Assembly (NCBI RefSeq): GCF_900103215.1
Contig: NZ_FNGV01000001.1
Location: 186,001 to 250,000 of the forward strand
DNA length: 64,000 bases
Direction: 5' to 3'
Source: Kriegella aquimaris
Lineage (GTDB): Bacteria; Bacteroidota; Bacteroidia; Flavobacteriales; Flavobacteriaceae
The notes beneath the pieces were generated by a model, which made no database searches, had not been told where the DNA came from, and saw only the letters and a program-made list of their open reading frames with translations. Shown here one piece after another: positions 52,479-61,253 of the stretch. The position numbers and the translations under genes are program-made. Numbering within the stretch: the stretch's first letter is position 1; every line of letters begins with the position of its first letter.

Positions 52479-53969
52479 CTAATCTAAACTATTTGTTTTT
52501 TCTGAAATGTTTCTAATCACTGAATCGATTTCCTGTGCCGAAGAAAGCATATGTGTCAATAAGTTCTTTTTCTCCTTTTCGGTGAGTTCTTCGGTTTTTA
52601 TCAAGTCGATAATCCACATTAAACGAGCGACAGGAGCCCGAACAGAGTGAGATTGTTCCCATGCAATTTCCTTAAGCCGTTTATTCTGTTCTTCTACGGT
52701 TTCTATATATTTTAGTTTTTCCGTTATATCATTTAAAACACCTATCATTCTCACAATTTTTCCTTTTTTATCTCGAATGGCATAGGCCATTTCCTGAACA
52801 TAGGCGTAGGTTCCGTTCTTTCTTTTAAAACGATAGGCAATCGACCATCGTTCCGCCTTCGAATTTTCTGAAAAGAGTAAGAATTTGTTCCGATTTTGTA
52901 TAAGATCATCGGGGTGTACCAAAGAACTCCATTCAGAAATGGAATAGGGTTCTTTATTTAACTCATGACCAAATAATCGCGTAAAACTTTCCCCCCATTT
53001 AAAGTTATCTTTCTTTAAATCCCAATCGTAGATCGCATCATTGGTGGCTAGATGTACATAATTGAACAATTCATTTCTTGATCGTAGTTTTTTATCTTTT
53101 TTATGATTTTCGAGTATGATTCCTACAAGGGAGGCCAATCGTTCAAAAAGCTTCAGTTCATTTTTAGTGGGTTTGCGATTAGTAGCATAATAATTGGCAA
53201 AAGTGGCAATAACTTCCTTTCTAGAATTAAATATAGGCTGCGACCAACAAGATTTAAGCCCAAAAGAAAGTGTTACGTCCCTAGAATCTTCCCATAGCGG
53301 ATCAGTAGCAATGTCTTCCACTATAATTCGCCTTTTAAAGAAAGCTGCCGTGCCACAAGACCCTGCTTTCGGGCCAACGCGGAGTCCATTTACGGCGGCA
53401 ATATATGCTTTGGGTAATCCAGGGGATGCCAAATTCTTCAATCTCCCATTTTCAACCGTCAAAATAGACGCCTTCATATCGGGGAAGATTTCTTCAATAC
53501 CTTGAATATATTCGTGAAAAACTTCTATGGTGTTCGGTGTGATTTCCATAGCATGTTCCATAATCTTCCGCTCCAAATGCTCTAATCGGGCAACTTTGTC
53601 GTCTTCAAAGTAGGGTACTTTTTCACTCTTTTTTGACAAACAACTTATTATGGACAAATCGGGTAACCAAGAAAATGTCCAATCTAGTGACACTATTGAA
53701 TCATCTTTCAGAAAATGCCTGCAGGTACAGCCTGCTTCACCTATATTGCTTTCTTTTGTTTTTTGTAATGTGGATATCACATTATCTTTATCAGCGCTAT
53801 GGATCGTATCAAGAAATACCCGACTTGATAATTGTCCACTTAATTCGTTGCCGGCCAGATTTGACCATAACAGCACACCCTCATCTAAAAAGAAAACAAT
53901 ATCAGATGATTTATTCACAATGCGCTTGCAAACTTCAATAACCTCCGTCGTATGCGTAGTATTTATCAT
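52479..53969 (-). CDS. PAS-GAF-PAS-HisKA sensor protein lacking an ATPase domain
   Basis: 496 residues: an N-terminal PAS-like segment (1-100), a GAF domain (about 135-300; GPKAGSCGTAAFFKRRIIVEDI, CWSQPIFNSRKEVIATFANYY), a PAS domain with PAC motif (about 310-425; YVQEMAYAIRDKKGKIVRMI) and a HisKA-like helix pair with His441 in EQSHSVRAPVARLM. It stops 55 residues later with no N, G1 or G2 boxes. It may be a dimerising sensor or phosphoacceptor that depends on another kinase. Confidence 0.8.
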   Translation of the reverse strand: MINTTHTTEVIEVCKRIVNKSSDIVFFLDEGVLLWSNLAGNELSGQLSSRVFLDTIHSADKDNVISTLQKTKESNIGEAGCTCRHFLKDDSIVSLDWTFSWLPDLSIISCLSKKSEKVPYFEDDKVARLEHLERKIMEHAMEITPNTIEVFHEYIQGIEEIFPDMKASILTVENGRLKNLASPGLPKAYIAAVNGLRVGPKAGSCGTAAFFKRRIIVEDIATDPLWEDSRDVTLSFGLKSCWSQPIFNSRKEVIATFANYYATNRKPTKNELKLFERLASLVGIILENHKKDKKLRSRNELFNYVHLATNDAIYDWDLKKDNFKWGESFTRLFGHELNKEPYSISEWSSLVHPDDLIQNRNKFLLFSENSKAERWSIAYRFKRKNGTYAYVQEMAYAIRDKKGKIVRMIGVLNDITEKLKYIETVEEQNKRLKEIAWEQSHSVRAPVARLMWIIDLIKTEELTEKEKKNLLTHMLSSAQEIDSVIRNISEKTNSLD

Positions 53970-54214
53970 TTAAGCATATGAAATTGTTAATAGGGGAAAA
54001 AGAAAGCATCACTTAAAGGTAAGAAAATAAACACAAATAGCATATGACATGAATCATATAAAGTTAATATTTAACGTAAAATAGTCAAAATGTCATCACA
54101 ATTGATAAGTACCCTACTTGTTATCCCTTATAAGACCCATAGGGAGGCCATTTTAAGCGTCAATAATACGAAATAATAATATTATTTTTCCCATTTCATA
54201 ATTTAGTAAATTCT

Positions 54215-54823
54215 ATGGAGTCTGAAAACCATTTTCATTATAAGATACATAAGCCATATGGTATGCTCAGCCAACTCAGTTCGAACGACACCAAAGAAAT
54301 TCGAAATAAAAGGTTTTTGACCGAACTATATGATTTTCCGAAAGGTGGTATGCCAATCGGTCGACTCGATGAAAAATCTGAAGGACTTCTTTTATTTACA
54401 AGCGACGGAAAATTAAGCGATACCATTAATCGGTCTGGTCTAGAAAAAGAATATTATGCCCAACTTGATGGTGTGATAGACGGTAAAGCCATCTTAAAAC
54501 TACAATCAGGAGTCGAAATTGGGTTTTCCGGTAAAAAATACCAGACAAAAGCCTGTGTTGTCAAACAACTTTTAAATAATCCGGAATTTACCAAAGCCAA
54601 CGAGCAATTGCGCATTGGAAGACATCGGCCCAGTTCATGGATTAGTATTACACTCACCGAAGGTAAATTTCGCCAGGTTCGTAAAATGACTGCTGCTGTA
54701 GGTTTCCCTACATTGCGCTTGGTCAGGGTACGAATAGCGAATATTCATTTAAACGATTTACCTCCTGGGAAGGTGCTACCCCTAACTCCTAAATTTTATG
54801 AGCAATTCAGTGAAAAAAAATAG
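54215..54823 (+). CDS. RsuA/RluE-like 23S/16S rRNA pseudouridine synthase
   Basis: 202 residues with YKIHKPYGMLSQ, GRLDEKSEGLLLFTSDG (catalytic Asp in GRLD), KEYYAQLDG and EGKFRQVRKMTAAVGFPTLRLVRVRI. It has no S4 domain, which fits the RluE-type single-domain subgroup. Monocistronic; its stop overlaps a hairpin that serves the opposite gene. Confidence 0.88.
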   Translation: MESENHFHYKIHKPYGMLSQLSSNDTKEIRNKRFLTELYDFPKGGMPIGRLDEKSEGLLLFTSDGKLSDTINRSGLEKEYYAQLDGVIDGKAILKLQSGVEIGFSGKKYQTKACVVKQLLNNPEFTKANEQLRIGRHRPSSWISITLTEGKFRQVRKMTAAVGFPTLRLVRVRIANIHLNDLPPGKVLPLTPKFYEQFSEKK

Positions 54824-54845
54824 CCCAACTATCCGTCAGGCTATT
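54811..54845 (-). terminator. Terminator hairpin of the FKBP gene (minus strand)
   Basis: Stem AATAGCC with its complement GGCTATT around a 13-base loop, followed on the minus strand by a run of T's. The element overlaps the stop codon of the pseudouridine synthase gene. Confidence 0.6.
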
Positions 54846-54878
54846 CTATATACTATTGATCAAAAAATACTGATCTTA

Positions 54879-55307
54879 TTATTTGATGGCTACAAGCTCT
54901 AAATCAAATGTCAAATCATGCCCAGCCAAAGGATGGTTAGCATCAATAACAATATGATCTTCATTTACCTCGGCGACTCGTAGTTCGCGCTCTGAACCAT
55001 CGGTATTTTTGGCTACAAGCCCCATACCTACTTCAGGTTGAATAGTATCGGGCAATTCTTCTCTATTTACCTTTTGAAACAATTCTTTTTGAACATCGCC
55101 GTATGCCTCCGCCTTAGGTATAACTACGGTCTTCTTTTCGTTCACTTCCATATCTACCAAACCTTTTTCAAACCCTGGAATTAAACTGCCTTCACCCAAA
55201 GTCACTTCAAGCGGCTCCCTGTCTACAGAACTATCGAAGATTTGACCATTGTTTAGTTTTCCGGTGTAGTGTACTTTTACTGTATCCTTCTCCTTCACTT
55301 TACTCAT
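54879..55307 (-). CDS. FKBP-type peptidyl-prolyl isomerase (SlyD-like)
   Basis: The ATG at 55307 gives MSKVKEKDTVKVHYTGKLNN and is supported by a -7 box at 55347-55354 inside the longer frame. FKBP motifs: GQIFDSSVDREPLEVTLGEG, PGFEKGLVDMEVNEKKTVVI and then an insert-in-flap domain (KELFQKVNREELPDTIQPEV) before NHPLAGHDLTFDLELV. There is no His-rich tail. Cytoplasmic chaperone and prolyl isomerase. Confidence 0.92.
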   Translation of the reverse strand: MSKVKEKDTVKVHYTGKLNNGQIFDSSVDREPLEVTLGEGSLIPGFEKGLVDMEVNEKKTVVIPKAEAYGDVQKELFQKVNREELPDTIQPEVGMGLVAKNTDGSERELRVAEVNEDHIVIDANHPLAGHDLTFDLELVAIK

Positions 55308-55346
55308 AAATCTATTTTTACTGATTATAAACTTAATAAACGAGGG

Positions 55347-55354
55347 CAAAGGTA
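55347..55354 (-). promoter_or_regulatory. -7 promoter element TACCTTTG of the FKBP gene
   Basis: An exact TAnnTTTG match on the minus strand, 39 bp upstream of the ATG. Confidence 0.6.
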
Positions 55355-55538
55355 CGGGCTATCAATCGGTTGAACGAAAATTATAGAAATAATTATGATA
55401 TTTATTTGGTTCTATGAAATAGATCAGGAAAAGTGACCTTAACCATATTGTAAAAATTAGTTGGCGAGACAGGACAATGTGGAAAGTAAATACAAGCGCC
55501 AATAATGAAAGAGGATGTAGTATAAATGAAGAACGATT

Positions 55539-56198
55539 TTATTCTGATTTCGGTGTCGCGACCAGAACCCACATTTGTTTGTCATTTTCTTTCTTCCAGT
55601 ATCCAAAATCATCGACTTCCTTTAATATACTAAATCCCACTTTTATTAAATCTTCTTTAACATAATTAGTTGATAAGGTATGCCCCGCTGTTTGCTCATC
55701 TCTACTTTTACCTATTTTGTGCGCTTTTAGTTTCTCCAGAATCAATAGACGTCCATTAGGTTTTAATGCTTCTTTAATGTGCGATAATATCTTTAAATTA
55801 TCTTCCATTTCATGATACGTGTCCATAACTACAACCACATCAAGCAGCCCCTTGGGTAAATTAGGGTCGTCATACTCCCCAAGAACCACTTCTACATTAG
55901 TCACATTTCGGTCCTTTATGTGCTTTTTTAATTCGGTAAGCCGATATTCGGCAATATCTACCGCATAAACTTTTCCTAATGGCCCAACTTGGTTGGAAAG
56001 GTGAAAAGTAAAATAACCTTCATGACATCCAATATCTGCAACTTGATCTCCTTTTTCTATTGTTGCCAATTTCATTAACTCAGGGACTTTCATCCAAAGG
56101 TCACGTTCTTCCCAGTCTTGTTCATTATATTGTGAAAATGCCATAAGACAACTCAGGGCAAATAGCAGTATGGATAGGCCGTTTGTTTTAGATTTCAT
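55539..56198 (-). CDS. Class I SAM-dependent methyltransferase-like protein with signal peptide
   Basis: 219 residues. An N-terminal hydrophobic segment ending MAFSQ looks like a cleavable signal peptide. The rest is a Rossmann methyltransferase: VADIGCHEGYFTFHLSN (motif I), VYAVDIAEYRL (II), VVVMDTYHEMED (IV) and LLILEKLKAH. Export of a SAM-dependent enzyme is puzzling since SAM is cytoplasmic. Single gene. Confidence 0.8.
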   Translation of the reverse strand: MKSKTNGLSILLFALSCLMAFSQYNEQDWEERDLWMKVPELMKLATIEKGDQVADIGCHEGYFTFHLSNQVGPLGKVYAVDIAEYRLTELKKHIKDRNVTNVEVVLGEYDDPNLPKGLLDVVVVMDTYHEMEDNLKILSHIKEALKPNGRLLILEKLKAHKIGKSRDEQTAGHTLSTNYVKEDLIKVGFSILKEVDDFGYWKKENDKQMWVLVATPKSE

Positions 56199-56407
56199 AC
56201 CTCTAAGATAATACCATAGAAATTATGATTTTGTTAATTTTAGAGAATATTTCCATGATAGTCGCCATTAAAACGACGATATTATCAATCATTTGGTACT
56301 TTTCTAATGGAATATTGACCATTGCTATTTCGGGAAATAGCTATATTTAGCCCAAGTAAAAGAACACCTATAATTAGAGCAAAAACTAAAAAACATATTC
56401 ATTGCCT

Positions 56408-57100
56408 ATGAAACCTATAGTACAAATTTCTTTAGATCTTACGAACATTGACGAGGCCCTTGAAACGGCTGCACTCGCGTTACGCGCAGGAGTAGATTGG
56501 CTAGAAGCCGGAACGCCATTGATTTTGGCAGAAGGTCTGCACGGTGTTCGCAAACTTCGTGAAGCTTTTCCTGGAATACCTATTGTTGCAGACCTTAAAA
56601 CTATGGACGGCGGCTACCTGGAGGCGGAAATGATGGCCAAAGCTGGTGCCACACACGTTGTGGTCATGGCTAGGGCACACGAAGAAACCATAAAAGTTGT
56701 CGTGCAGGCGGGTGCCGATTATGGTGTAAAAGTAATGGGAGACAATTTAGGTTGTCCTGATATGGTCGAAGGTGCAAGACGACTCGAGAAATTAGGTTGC
56801 GATTATGTCATACACCATATTGGTTATGATGAACGTAGGGGCATTGCCGCTCAGGGATTAAAGATGCCGAGTCCGATGGATCAATTAAAAGAAGTGGTCA
56901 ATGCGGTAAACGTTCCCGTACAAGCTGTTGGCGGACTTACATTAGAGCAAGCAATTCAGTGTCCAGAATTTGGAGCGCCACTTGTGGTTCTTGGGGCTCC
57001 GTTGACCATAGACGCCGATTCTTTCAAAACGGCCGATGGTGATCTTGAAGGATCCTTGCGACTTATATGTGAAAAAATACATGCATACGGAGAAGTTTAA
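56408..57100 (+). CDS. HUMPS-family decarboxylase/synthase (3-hexulose-6-phosphate synthase or 3-keto-gulonate-6-phosphate decarboxylase-like)
   Basis: The ATG at 56408 is preferred over TTG at 56402. 230 residues of an OMP-decarboxylase-type barrel with the family triad ADLKTMD (Asp62, Lys64, Asp67), VVMARAHEETI, and phosphate-loop motifs VQAVGGLTLEQAIQ and VLGAPLTID. The family covers 3-keto-L-gulonate-6-P decarboxylase and 3-hexulose-6-P synthase, which share the Mg site. It is first of four genes apparently for one sugar or sugar-acid pathway. No kinase is in the cluster. Confidence 0.82.
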   Translation: MKPIVQISLDLTNIDEALETAALALRAGVDWLEAGTPLILAEGLHGVRKLREAFPGIPIVADLKTMDGGYLEAEMMAKAGATHVVVMARAHEETIKVVVQAGADYGVKVMGDNLGCPDMVEGARRLEKLGCDYVIHHIGYDERRGIAAQGLKMPSPMDQLKEVVNAVNVPVQAVGGLTLEQAIQCPEFGAPLVVLGAPLTIDADSFKTADGDLEGSLRLICEKIHAYGEV

Positions 57101-57120
57101 TAATATTTAAATCATAATTA

Positions 57121-58146
57121 ATGAAATCAATTGCTGTTGTTAATTTCGCGCCCGAAAAAGGAAGTGTCGAAATTCGTGAAATAGAAAAGCCATCGATAGG
57201 CCAAGATGATGTTTTATTAGAAGTCGTCAATGTCGGTGTTTGCGGTAGCGATTTACATCAATGGACTGCCGACCACAGTTGGCCCGTCAACTACCCTGTT
57301 GTACTTGGGCATGAGTTTGGTGGCCATATTGTAGAACTTGGGTCTAATGTCGTAGGTTGGAAAGAAGGTGACCGGGTGGTCAGTGAAACCGCTGCCGTTA
57401 TCGACCAGAACAGCCCGCTTTCCAAACAAGGCCTTTACAACCTCGATCCGACCAGAAAAGGTTTTGGATATGGGGTAAACGGGGCCATGACTAAATTTGT
57501 AAGGGTGCCTGCTAGGTGTCTTCATAAAGTACCCGAGAGTTTACCTTTTGAGCAAGCCTGTCTAACAGAGCCCTGTTCGGTCGCCTATAATGCAGTAGTG
57601 GTCAACTCACAAATACGACCGGGAGACCGGGTATTGGTAATAGGCCCTGGAACTATTGGAATTCTCTGTGCCGCAATGGCCAAACTCTGTGGCGCCAGTG
57701 TTGCTGTTGTTGGTCTGGAAGCGGATCGCGGTAGATTGGCAATAGCGCAACAATATGGTTGTGAGGCTATTGTTGGCGATGCCAGCGAATGGGCAAAGAA
57801 ACAAGACGGTCTTGGTGTTGATTGTGTAATCGATGCAGCAGGTGTCAGTGCTACGTTAAAGATGGCCTTGCAAGTGGTTCGACCAAACGGACAGATTACC
57901 AAAGTAGGTTGGGGTCCGCAGCCTCTTAATTTCTCTTTAGACCAATTGGTACAAAAAAATGTTCGGTTACAAGGAAGTTTTAGTCATAACTGGCCCATTT
58001 GGGAAAAGGTACTTTCCCTTTTGGCTTCTGGCGATCTTGATGTTAGACCTATTATAGGAGGAGTGTGGAACCTTTCCGATTGGCATCAAGCTTTTGAAGA
58101 GATGCACTCGGGCAATGTGGTCAAAAGTGTATTAACACCCAATTGA
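57121..58146 (+). CDS. Zinc-dependent alcohol/polyol dehydrogenase (MDR)
   Basis: 341 residues with catalytic zinc ligands Cys41 in GVCGSDLH and His64/Glu65 in GHEFGG, plus Glu in CLTEPCSVAYNAV, and the NAD site VIGPGTIGILCAAMAKLCG with VVGLEADRGRL. The structural-zinc Cys cluster is replaced by a Cys-free loop around NSPLSKQGLYNLDP. This fits sorbitol/L-idonate/threonine dehydrogenase relatives. Second gene of the cluster, 20 bp after the HUMPS gene. Confidence 0.88.
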   Translation: MKSIAVVNFAPEKGSVEIREIEKPSIGQDDVLLEVVNVGVCGSDLHQWTADHSWPVNYPVVLGHEFGGHIVELGSNVVGWKEGDRVVSETAAVIDQNSPLSKQGLYNLDPTRKGFGYGVNGAMTKFVRVPARCLHKVPESLPFEQACLTEPCSVAYNAVVVNSQIRPGDRVLVIGPGTIGILCAAMAKLCGASVAVVGLEADRGRLAIAQQYGCEAIVGDASEWAKKQDGLGVDCVIDAAGVSATLKMALQVVRPNGQITKVGWGPQPLNFSLDQLVQKNVRLQGSFSHNWPIWEKVLSLLASGDLDVRPIIGGVWNLSDWHQAFEEMHSGNVVKSVLTPN

Positions 58147-58155
58147 TGATCTACT

Positions 58156-58977
58156 ATGCGTTTAAATAACAAAGTAATTCTTATAACGGGATCTTATACG
58201 GGAATCGGCCTTGCCATTGCCAAAGCCTGTATAAATGAAGGTGCCAAGGTAGTCTTAAACGGACTCGAAGATGATCAGGGCAAGTCTGTTTTATCAGAAT
58301 TGGATACCGAAAATGCCGTGGCCATTACTGGAGACATTGCGCAAGCTGGCATACCGGAACTTTTAGTTAAAAAAGCTATAGATACTTTCGGACAATTGAA
58401 TGCCGTAGTAAATAACGCAGCAATGGTTCCGCCGTCAAACGTAGAATCAACAAGTACTGAATTGATGCACAAGGTAATGGCTGTTAACGCCATTGCCCCA
58501 CTGGCCATCATTCAGAGTGCCCTACCCTATTTGATACCCGTTCAGGGCTGTGTGCTTAATATTGGTTCGATTAATGCTTGGGGCGGAGAACCTGGTTTAC
58601 TGGCTTACAGCATGTCAAAGGGAGCGCTGATGACAATGACCCGTAATATCGGTGACAGCCTCTTTCGTGACAAGGGGGTACGCGTAAACCAAATTAATCC
58701 GGGGTGGGTCTTGACCGAAAGGGAAATGGCCGATAAAAAAAAGCAAGGAATGGTAGATGATTGGTATAAAGATTTGCCTAATATCTTTGCCCCTGCCCAG
58801 CGTATTTTTTCTCCTAAGGAAATAGCCGCTGCGGCCCTATATCTGCTTTCCGATGAATGCGGACCAGTTAGTGGTCAAGTGATGGATTTGGAACAGTTTC
58901 CTATGATTGGACGTAACCTTCCCAAAGAATGGGACGGGTCACACGATTTTTCTTGGAGTACACGCACCAAAAAATAA
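58156..58977 (+). CDS. Short-chain dehydrogenase/reductase
   Basis: 273 residues: TGSYTGIG (11-18), GDIAQ, NNAA (86-89), Ser138 in NIGSINAW, YSMSK (Tyr151, Lys155), NQINPGWVLT and a C-terminal extension EWDGSHDFSW. It resembles gluconate/sugar-acid dehydrogenase SDRs. 9 bp after the zinc dehydrogenase, so co-transcribed; the pair suggests successive oxidation of a polyol or sugar acid. Confidence 0.85.
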   Translation: MRLNNKVILITGSYTGIGLAIAKACINEGAKVVLNGLEDDQGKSVLSELDTENAVAITGDIAQAGIPELLVKKAIDTFGQLNAVVNNAAMVPPSNVESTSTELMHKVMAVNAIAPLAIIQSALPYLIPVQGCVLNIGSINAWGGEPGLLAYSMSKGALMTMTRNIGDSLFRDKGVRVNQINPGWVLTEREMADKKKQGMVDDWYKDLPNIFAPAQRIFSPKEIAAAALYLLSDECGPVSGQVMDLEQFPMIGRNLPKEWDGSHDFSWSTRTKK

Positions 58978-59021
58978 TCTCAATCAAAAATTAAGAATTT
59001 TAGAAGTTTATAAACATTGGG

Positions 59022-59052
59022 AGGATATCGATTTTACCGACATCCTCTTTTA
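59022..59052 (+). terminator. Attenuator-like hairpin inside the sugar operon
   Basis: A stem of 10 pairs with one A-C mismatch (GAGGATATCG against CGACATCCTC), a 7-base loop and TTTT. It ends only 16 bp before the ATG at 59069, leaving no room for a separate promoter, so it may lower expression of the last gene. Confidence 0.55.
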
Positions 59053-59068
59053 ATCATTAATTTGAAGT

Positions 59069-59962
59069 ATGCCAAAATTAGCAGTATTCCCCAAAGCCTT
59101 TATGCAAGAACTTTGTAAGGATGGAACAATGAAAGTTTCCGAATGGATAGATTTAGCCGTTGAATTGGAAGTCGACGGTTTAGAGTGGTATGCCGGTTTT
59201 CTAGAAATGGCCGATACCGCGAACTGGCCTATTTTCCGAAAAGAAGTAGAAAGTCATGGAAAAGTAATACCTATGCTTTGTTGCTCTCCCGATTTCACAC
59301 ATCCTGATGCAGCTTTTCGTGAAAAGGAAATTGCAAAACAAAAAGGTTGGATCGAGATGACATACGTTCTTGGCGGGTCATATTGTCGGGTATTATCAGG
59401 TCAAAGACGACCTGAATTGACGATTGAAGAAGGTATCGACCTTGCCGCCGAATGTATTAAAGCCTGCCTACCCTTGGCAGAGAAGCTAGGAATTACCTTG
59501 ATTTTAGAAAATCATTATAAAGATGATTTCTGGGAGTATCCCGAATTTGCACAGCAAATGGATATTTTTTGTAAACTGGTCGAACGAATCGAACACCCTA
59601 ATTTTGGAGTCAACTATGACCCAAGTAATACTTTTTTAGCCGGGGAAGACCCTTTGGAACTGCTTTACAGGGTATCCGATCGCGTAGTCACCATGCATGC
59701 CAGTGACCGTTATTTGAAAGAAGGTACTATCGAAGACCTTCGAAAAGAAGAAGGTGGAGCCATGGGGTACGCCAAAAGATTAAGCCATGGTGAAATAGGA
59801 AAAGGCCTCAACGATTATGATGCTATTTTTAAAGAACTAAAACGCGTCGGGTTTGATGGATGGATCAGCATCGAAGATGGCGTCGATGGTATGGACCAAC
59901 TGGAGCGAAGCGTAGCTTTTCTACGAAAAAAAATTGTTGAATATTGGCCAGATTTTGTTTGA
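59069..59962 (+). CDS. Sugar phosphate isomerase/epimerase-like TIM-barrel protein
   Basis: 297 residues without a signal peptide: VDGLEWYAGFLE, KVIPMLCCSPDFTHPD, GITLILENHYKDD (Glu metal ligand), NFGVNYDPSNTFLAGEDP (Asp), VVTMHASDR (His) and GWISIEDGVDG (Glu). The metal-ligand set matches xylose-isomerase-like epimerases such as the UlaE and hydroxypyruvate-isomerase groups. Fourth gene of the sugar cluster. Confidence 0.85.
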   Translation: MPKLAVFPKAFMQELCKDGTMKVSEWIDLAVELEVDGLEWYAGFLEMADTANWPIFRKEVESHGKVIPMLCCSPDFTHPDAAFREKEIAKQKGWIEMTYVLGGSYCRVLSGQRRPELTIEEGIDLAAECIKACLPLAEKLGITLILENHYKDDFWEYPEFAQQMDIFCKLVERIEHPNFGVNYDPSNTFLAGEDPLELLYRVSDRVVTMHASDRYLKEGTIEDLRKEEGGAMGYAKRLSHGEIGKGLNDYDAIFKELKRVGFDGWISIEDGVDGMDQLERSVAFLRKKIVEYWPDFV

Positions 59963-59989
59963 TTTATTTGACCATCCGACTTTCGATGG

Positions 59990-60456
59990 TTACCCTTGCG
60001 GAAGCACGATTAGGGCAAAATTATTGAAATGAATTTCTGCCCTTTCCGATTCCAAAAAGAGGTGACCTTTCTTGATCGTAGATTCATTAATTCAATCGAT
60101 TTTTTCCGTGTTCCCCAAAATTTATAAGAAATTGTTTTAACACCACCAACGCCGAACTGTTCACCATGAACACAAGCGATTGGTGGTTTTACCCTATCAC
60201 GAATATTTTTATTGGACCCAATCCTATTCAAAGATCTGAACTTCAACACCTACAGTCAGACGCGATTATTCATGGGTTTGTTGTCACTCCAAACGAAACA
60301 ACAAGTCATTCACGACTTTATAGGTATCGGGATTGGTATTTACATATATCCAATCAATCGGTTTCCCACTGTTGTCCTTCCATATTAGGTAGGACTCATA
60401 TTTTGAGTCTAAATTAATTTTGTCTTGCCGGGTATGGCGATTGCGGGCATGGGCCA
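59990..60456 (-). pseudogene. Degraded DUF1080 (3-keto-disaccharide hydrolase-like) gene
   Basis: Minus-strand translation in shifting frames gives successive DUF1080 blocks: DWIYVNTNPDTYKVVNDLLF near 60300-60350, VEVQIFE followed by TAG at 60224-60226, then HGEQFGVGGVKT, and a C-terminal block LFLESERAEIHFNNFALIVL before TAA at 59990-59992. This parallels ALQAEGAEVEFRKVMLTP of the intact neighbour. At least one in-frame stop and several frameshifts make it non-functional. Confidence 0.8.
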
Positions 60457-60500
60457 ATATAAATGATTAAACTTGTTATCCCAATTTAAAAATAGAAATG

Positions 60501-61199
60501 TCACTCTTGAGCCGTATCACTTAGCTCTGTAATTGGGGTAAGCATTACTTTTCTGAATTCGACTTCAGCACCCTCTGCTTGTAAAGCAATTTGACCACTG
60601 CTGGCGGTGGCATCATAGCCATAGTTTACTAAATCACCATTTAGCCAAACCTTTATTTTGTTACCAAGACACTCAATAGTCATATAATTCCACTCTCCTA
60701 AAGGGTTTTCTGAATCATCGGTCAGATTTTTGATTCTACGCTTTTTGCCCTCGGTAATGCCCCACTCTCGTTTTGGGCCTCTTCGCTCCAACATATTTTC
60801 CGTAGTAATATCTTGTACAATACACCAAAAATCCCCAGCATTTTCGTGCATCATCTGTACTTCGATTGATTTTGGGAACATTTTATATAAAGACCTCGGG
60901 GTCGAGGCAAACACCAAAACACCACAATTGCCTGGTTCCATAGCAAAGCGGTACTCTACATTTAATCTAAAATCATGGTAATTCGCATCTGTAATAAGAT
61001 GTCCTTGAGGCGTACCAAGACTGACCAACATTCCGTCTCGTATAATAAAAGGATTGATGGCTTCAGGAACCGTATCCATTTTCGGTACATCAACGTGCCA
61101 ACCGTGCAAATCTTTTCCATTAAAAAGACTAACGCTAGATTTTGAATTGCAACCGAGCATTATACTGGTAAAAAATATAAGTAAAAAACCGTATTTCAT
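60501..61199 (-). CDS. DUF1080-family lipoprotein (3-keto-disaccharide hydrolase-like)
   Basis: 232 residues with lipobox MLGC (Cys17), then SLFNGKDLHGWHVDVPK, IRDGMLVSLGTPQGHLITDA, FRLNVEYRFAMEPGNCGVLV, FPKSIEVQMMHENAGDFWCI, WNYMTIECLGNKIKVWLNGD and a beta-strand tail. DUF1080 proteins include hydrolases and binding modules for 3-keto-glycosides. It is followed on the minus strand by a dead paralogue and preceded by an exported Gfo/Idh/MocA dehydrogenase, supporting a periplasmic glycoside-oxidation role. Confidence 0.85.
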   Translation of the reverse strand: MKYGFLLIFFTSIMLGCNSKSSVSLFNGKDLHGWHVDVPKMDTVPEAINPFIIRDGMLVSLGTPQGHLITDANYHDFRLNVEYRFAMEPGNCGVLVFASTPRSLYKMFPKSIEVQMMHENAGDFWCIVQDITTENMLERRGPKREWGITEGKKRRIKNLTDDSENPLGEWNYMTIECLGNKIKVWLNGDLVNYGYDATASSGQIALQAEGAEVEFRKVMLTPITELSDTAQE

Positions 61200-61253
61200 A
61201 GCTATCGAAATTGAATATTCATAGACTTTATCGAACGATAATGCTGCAATCGT

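Noticed and set aside
59970-59990. Hairpin at the end of the sugar operon as a rho-independent terminator
   Set aside because: The stem needs a bulge and no T-run follows on the plus strand.
60010-60249. A 79-codon ORF on the minus strand
   Set aside because: It joins parts of the degraded DUF1080 gene in a frame that does not match the family blocks; it is an accident of decay.
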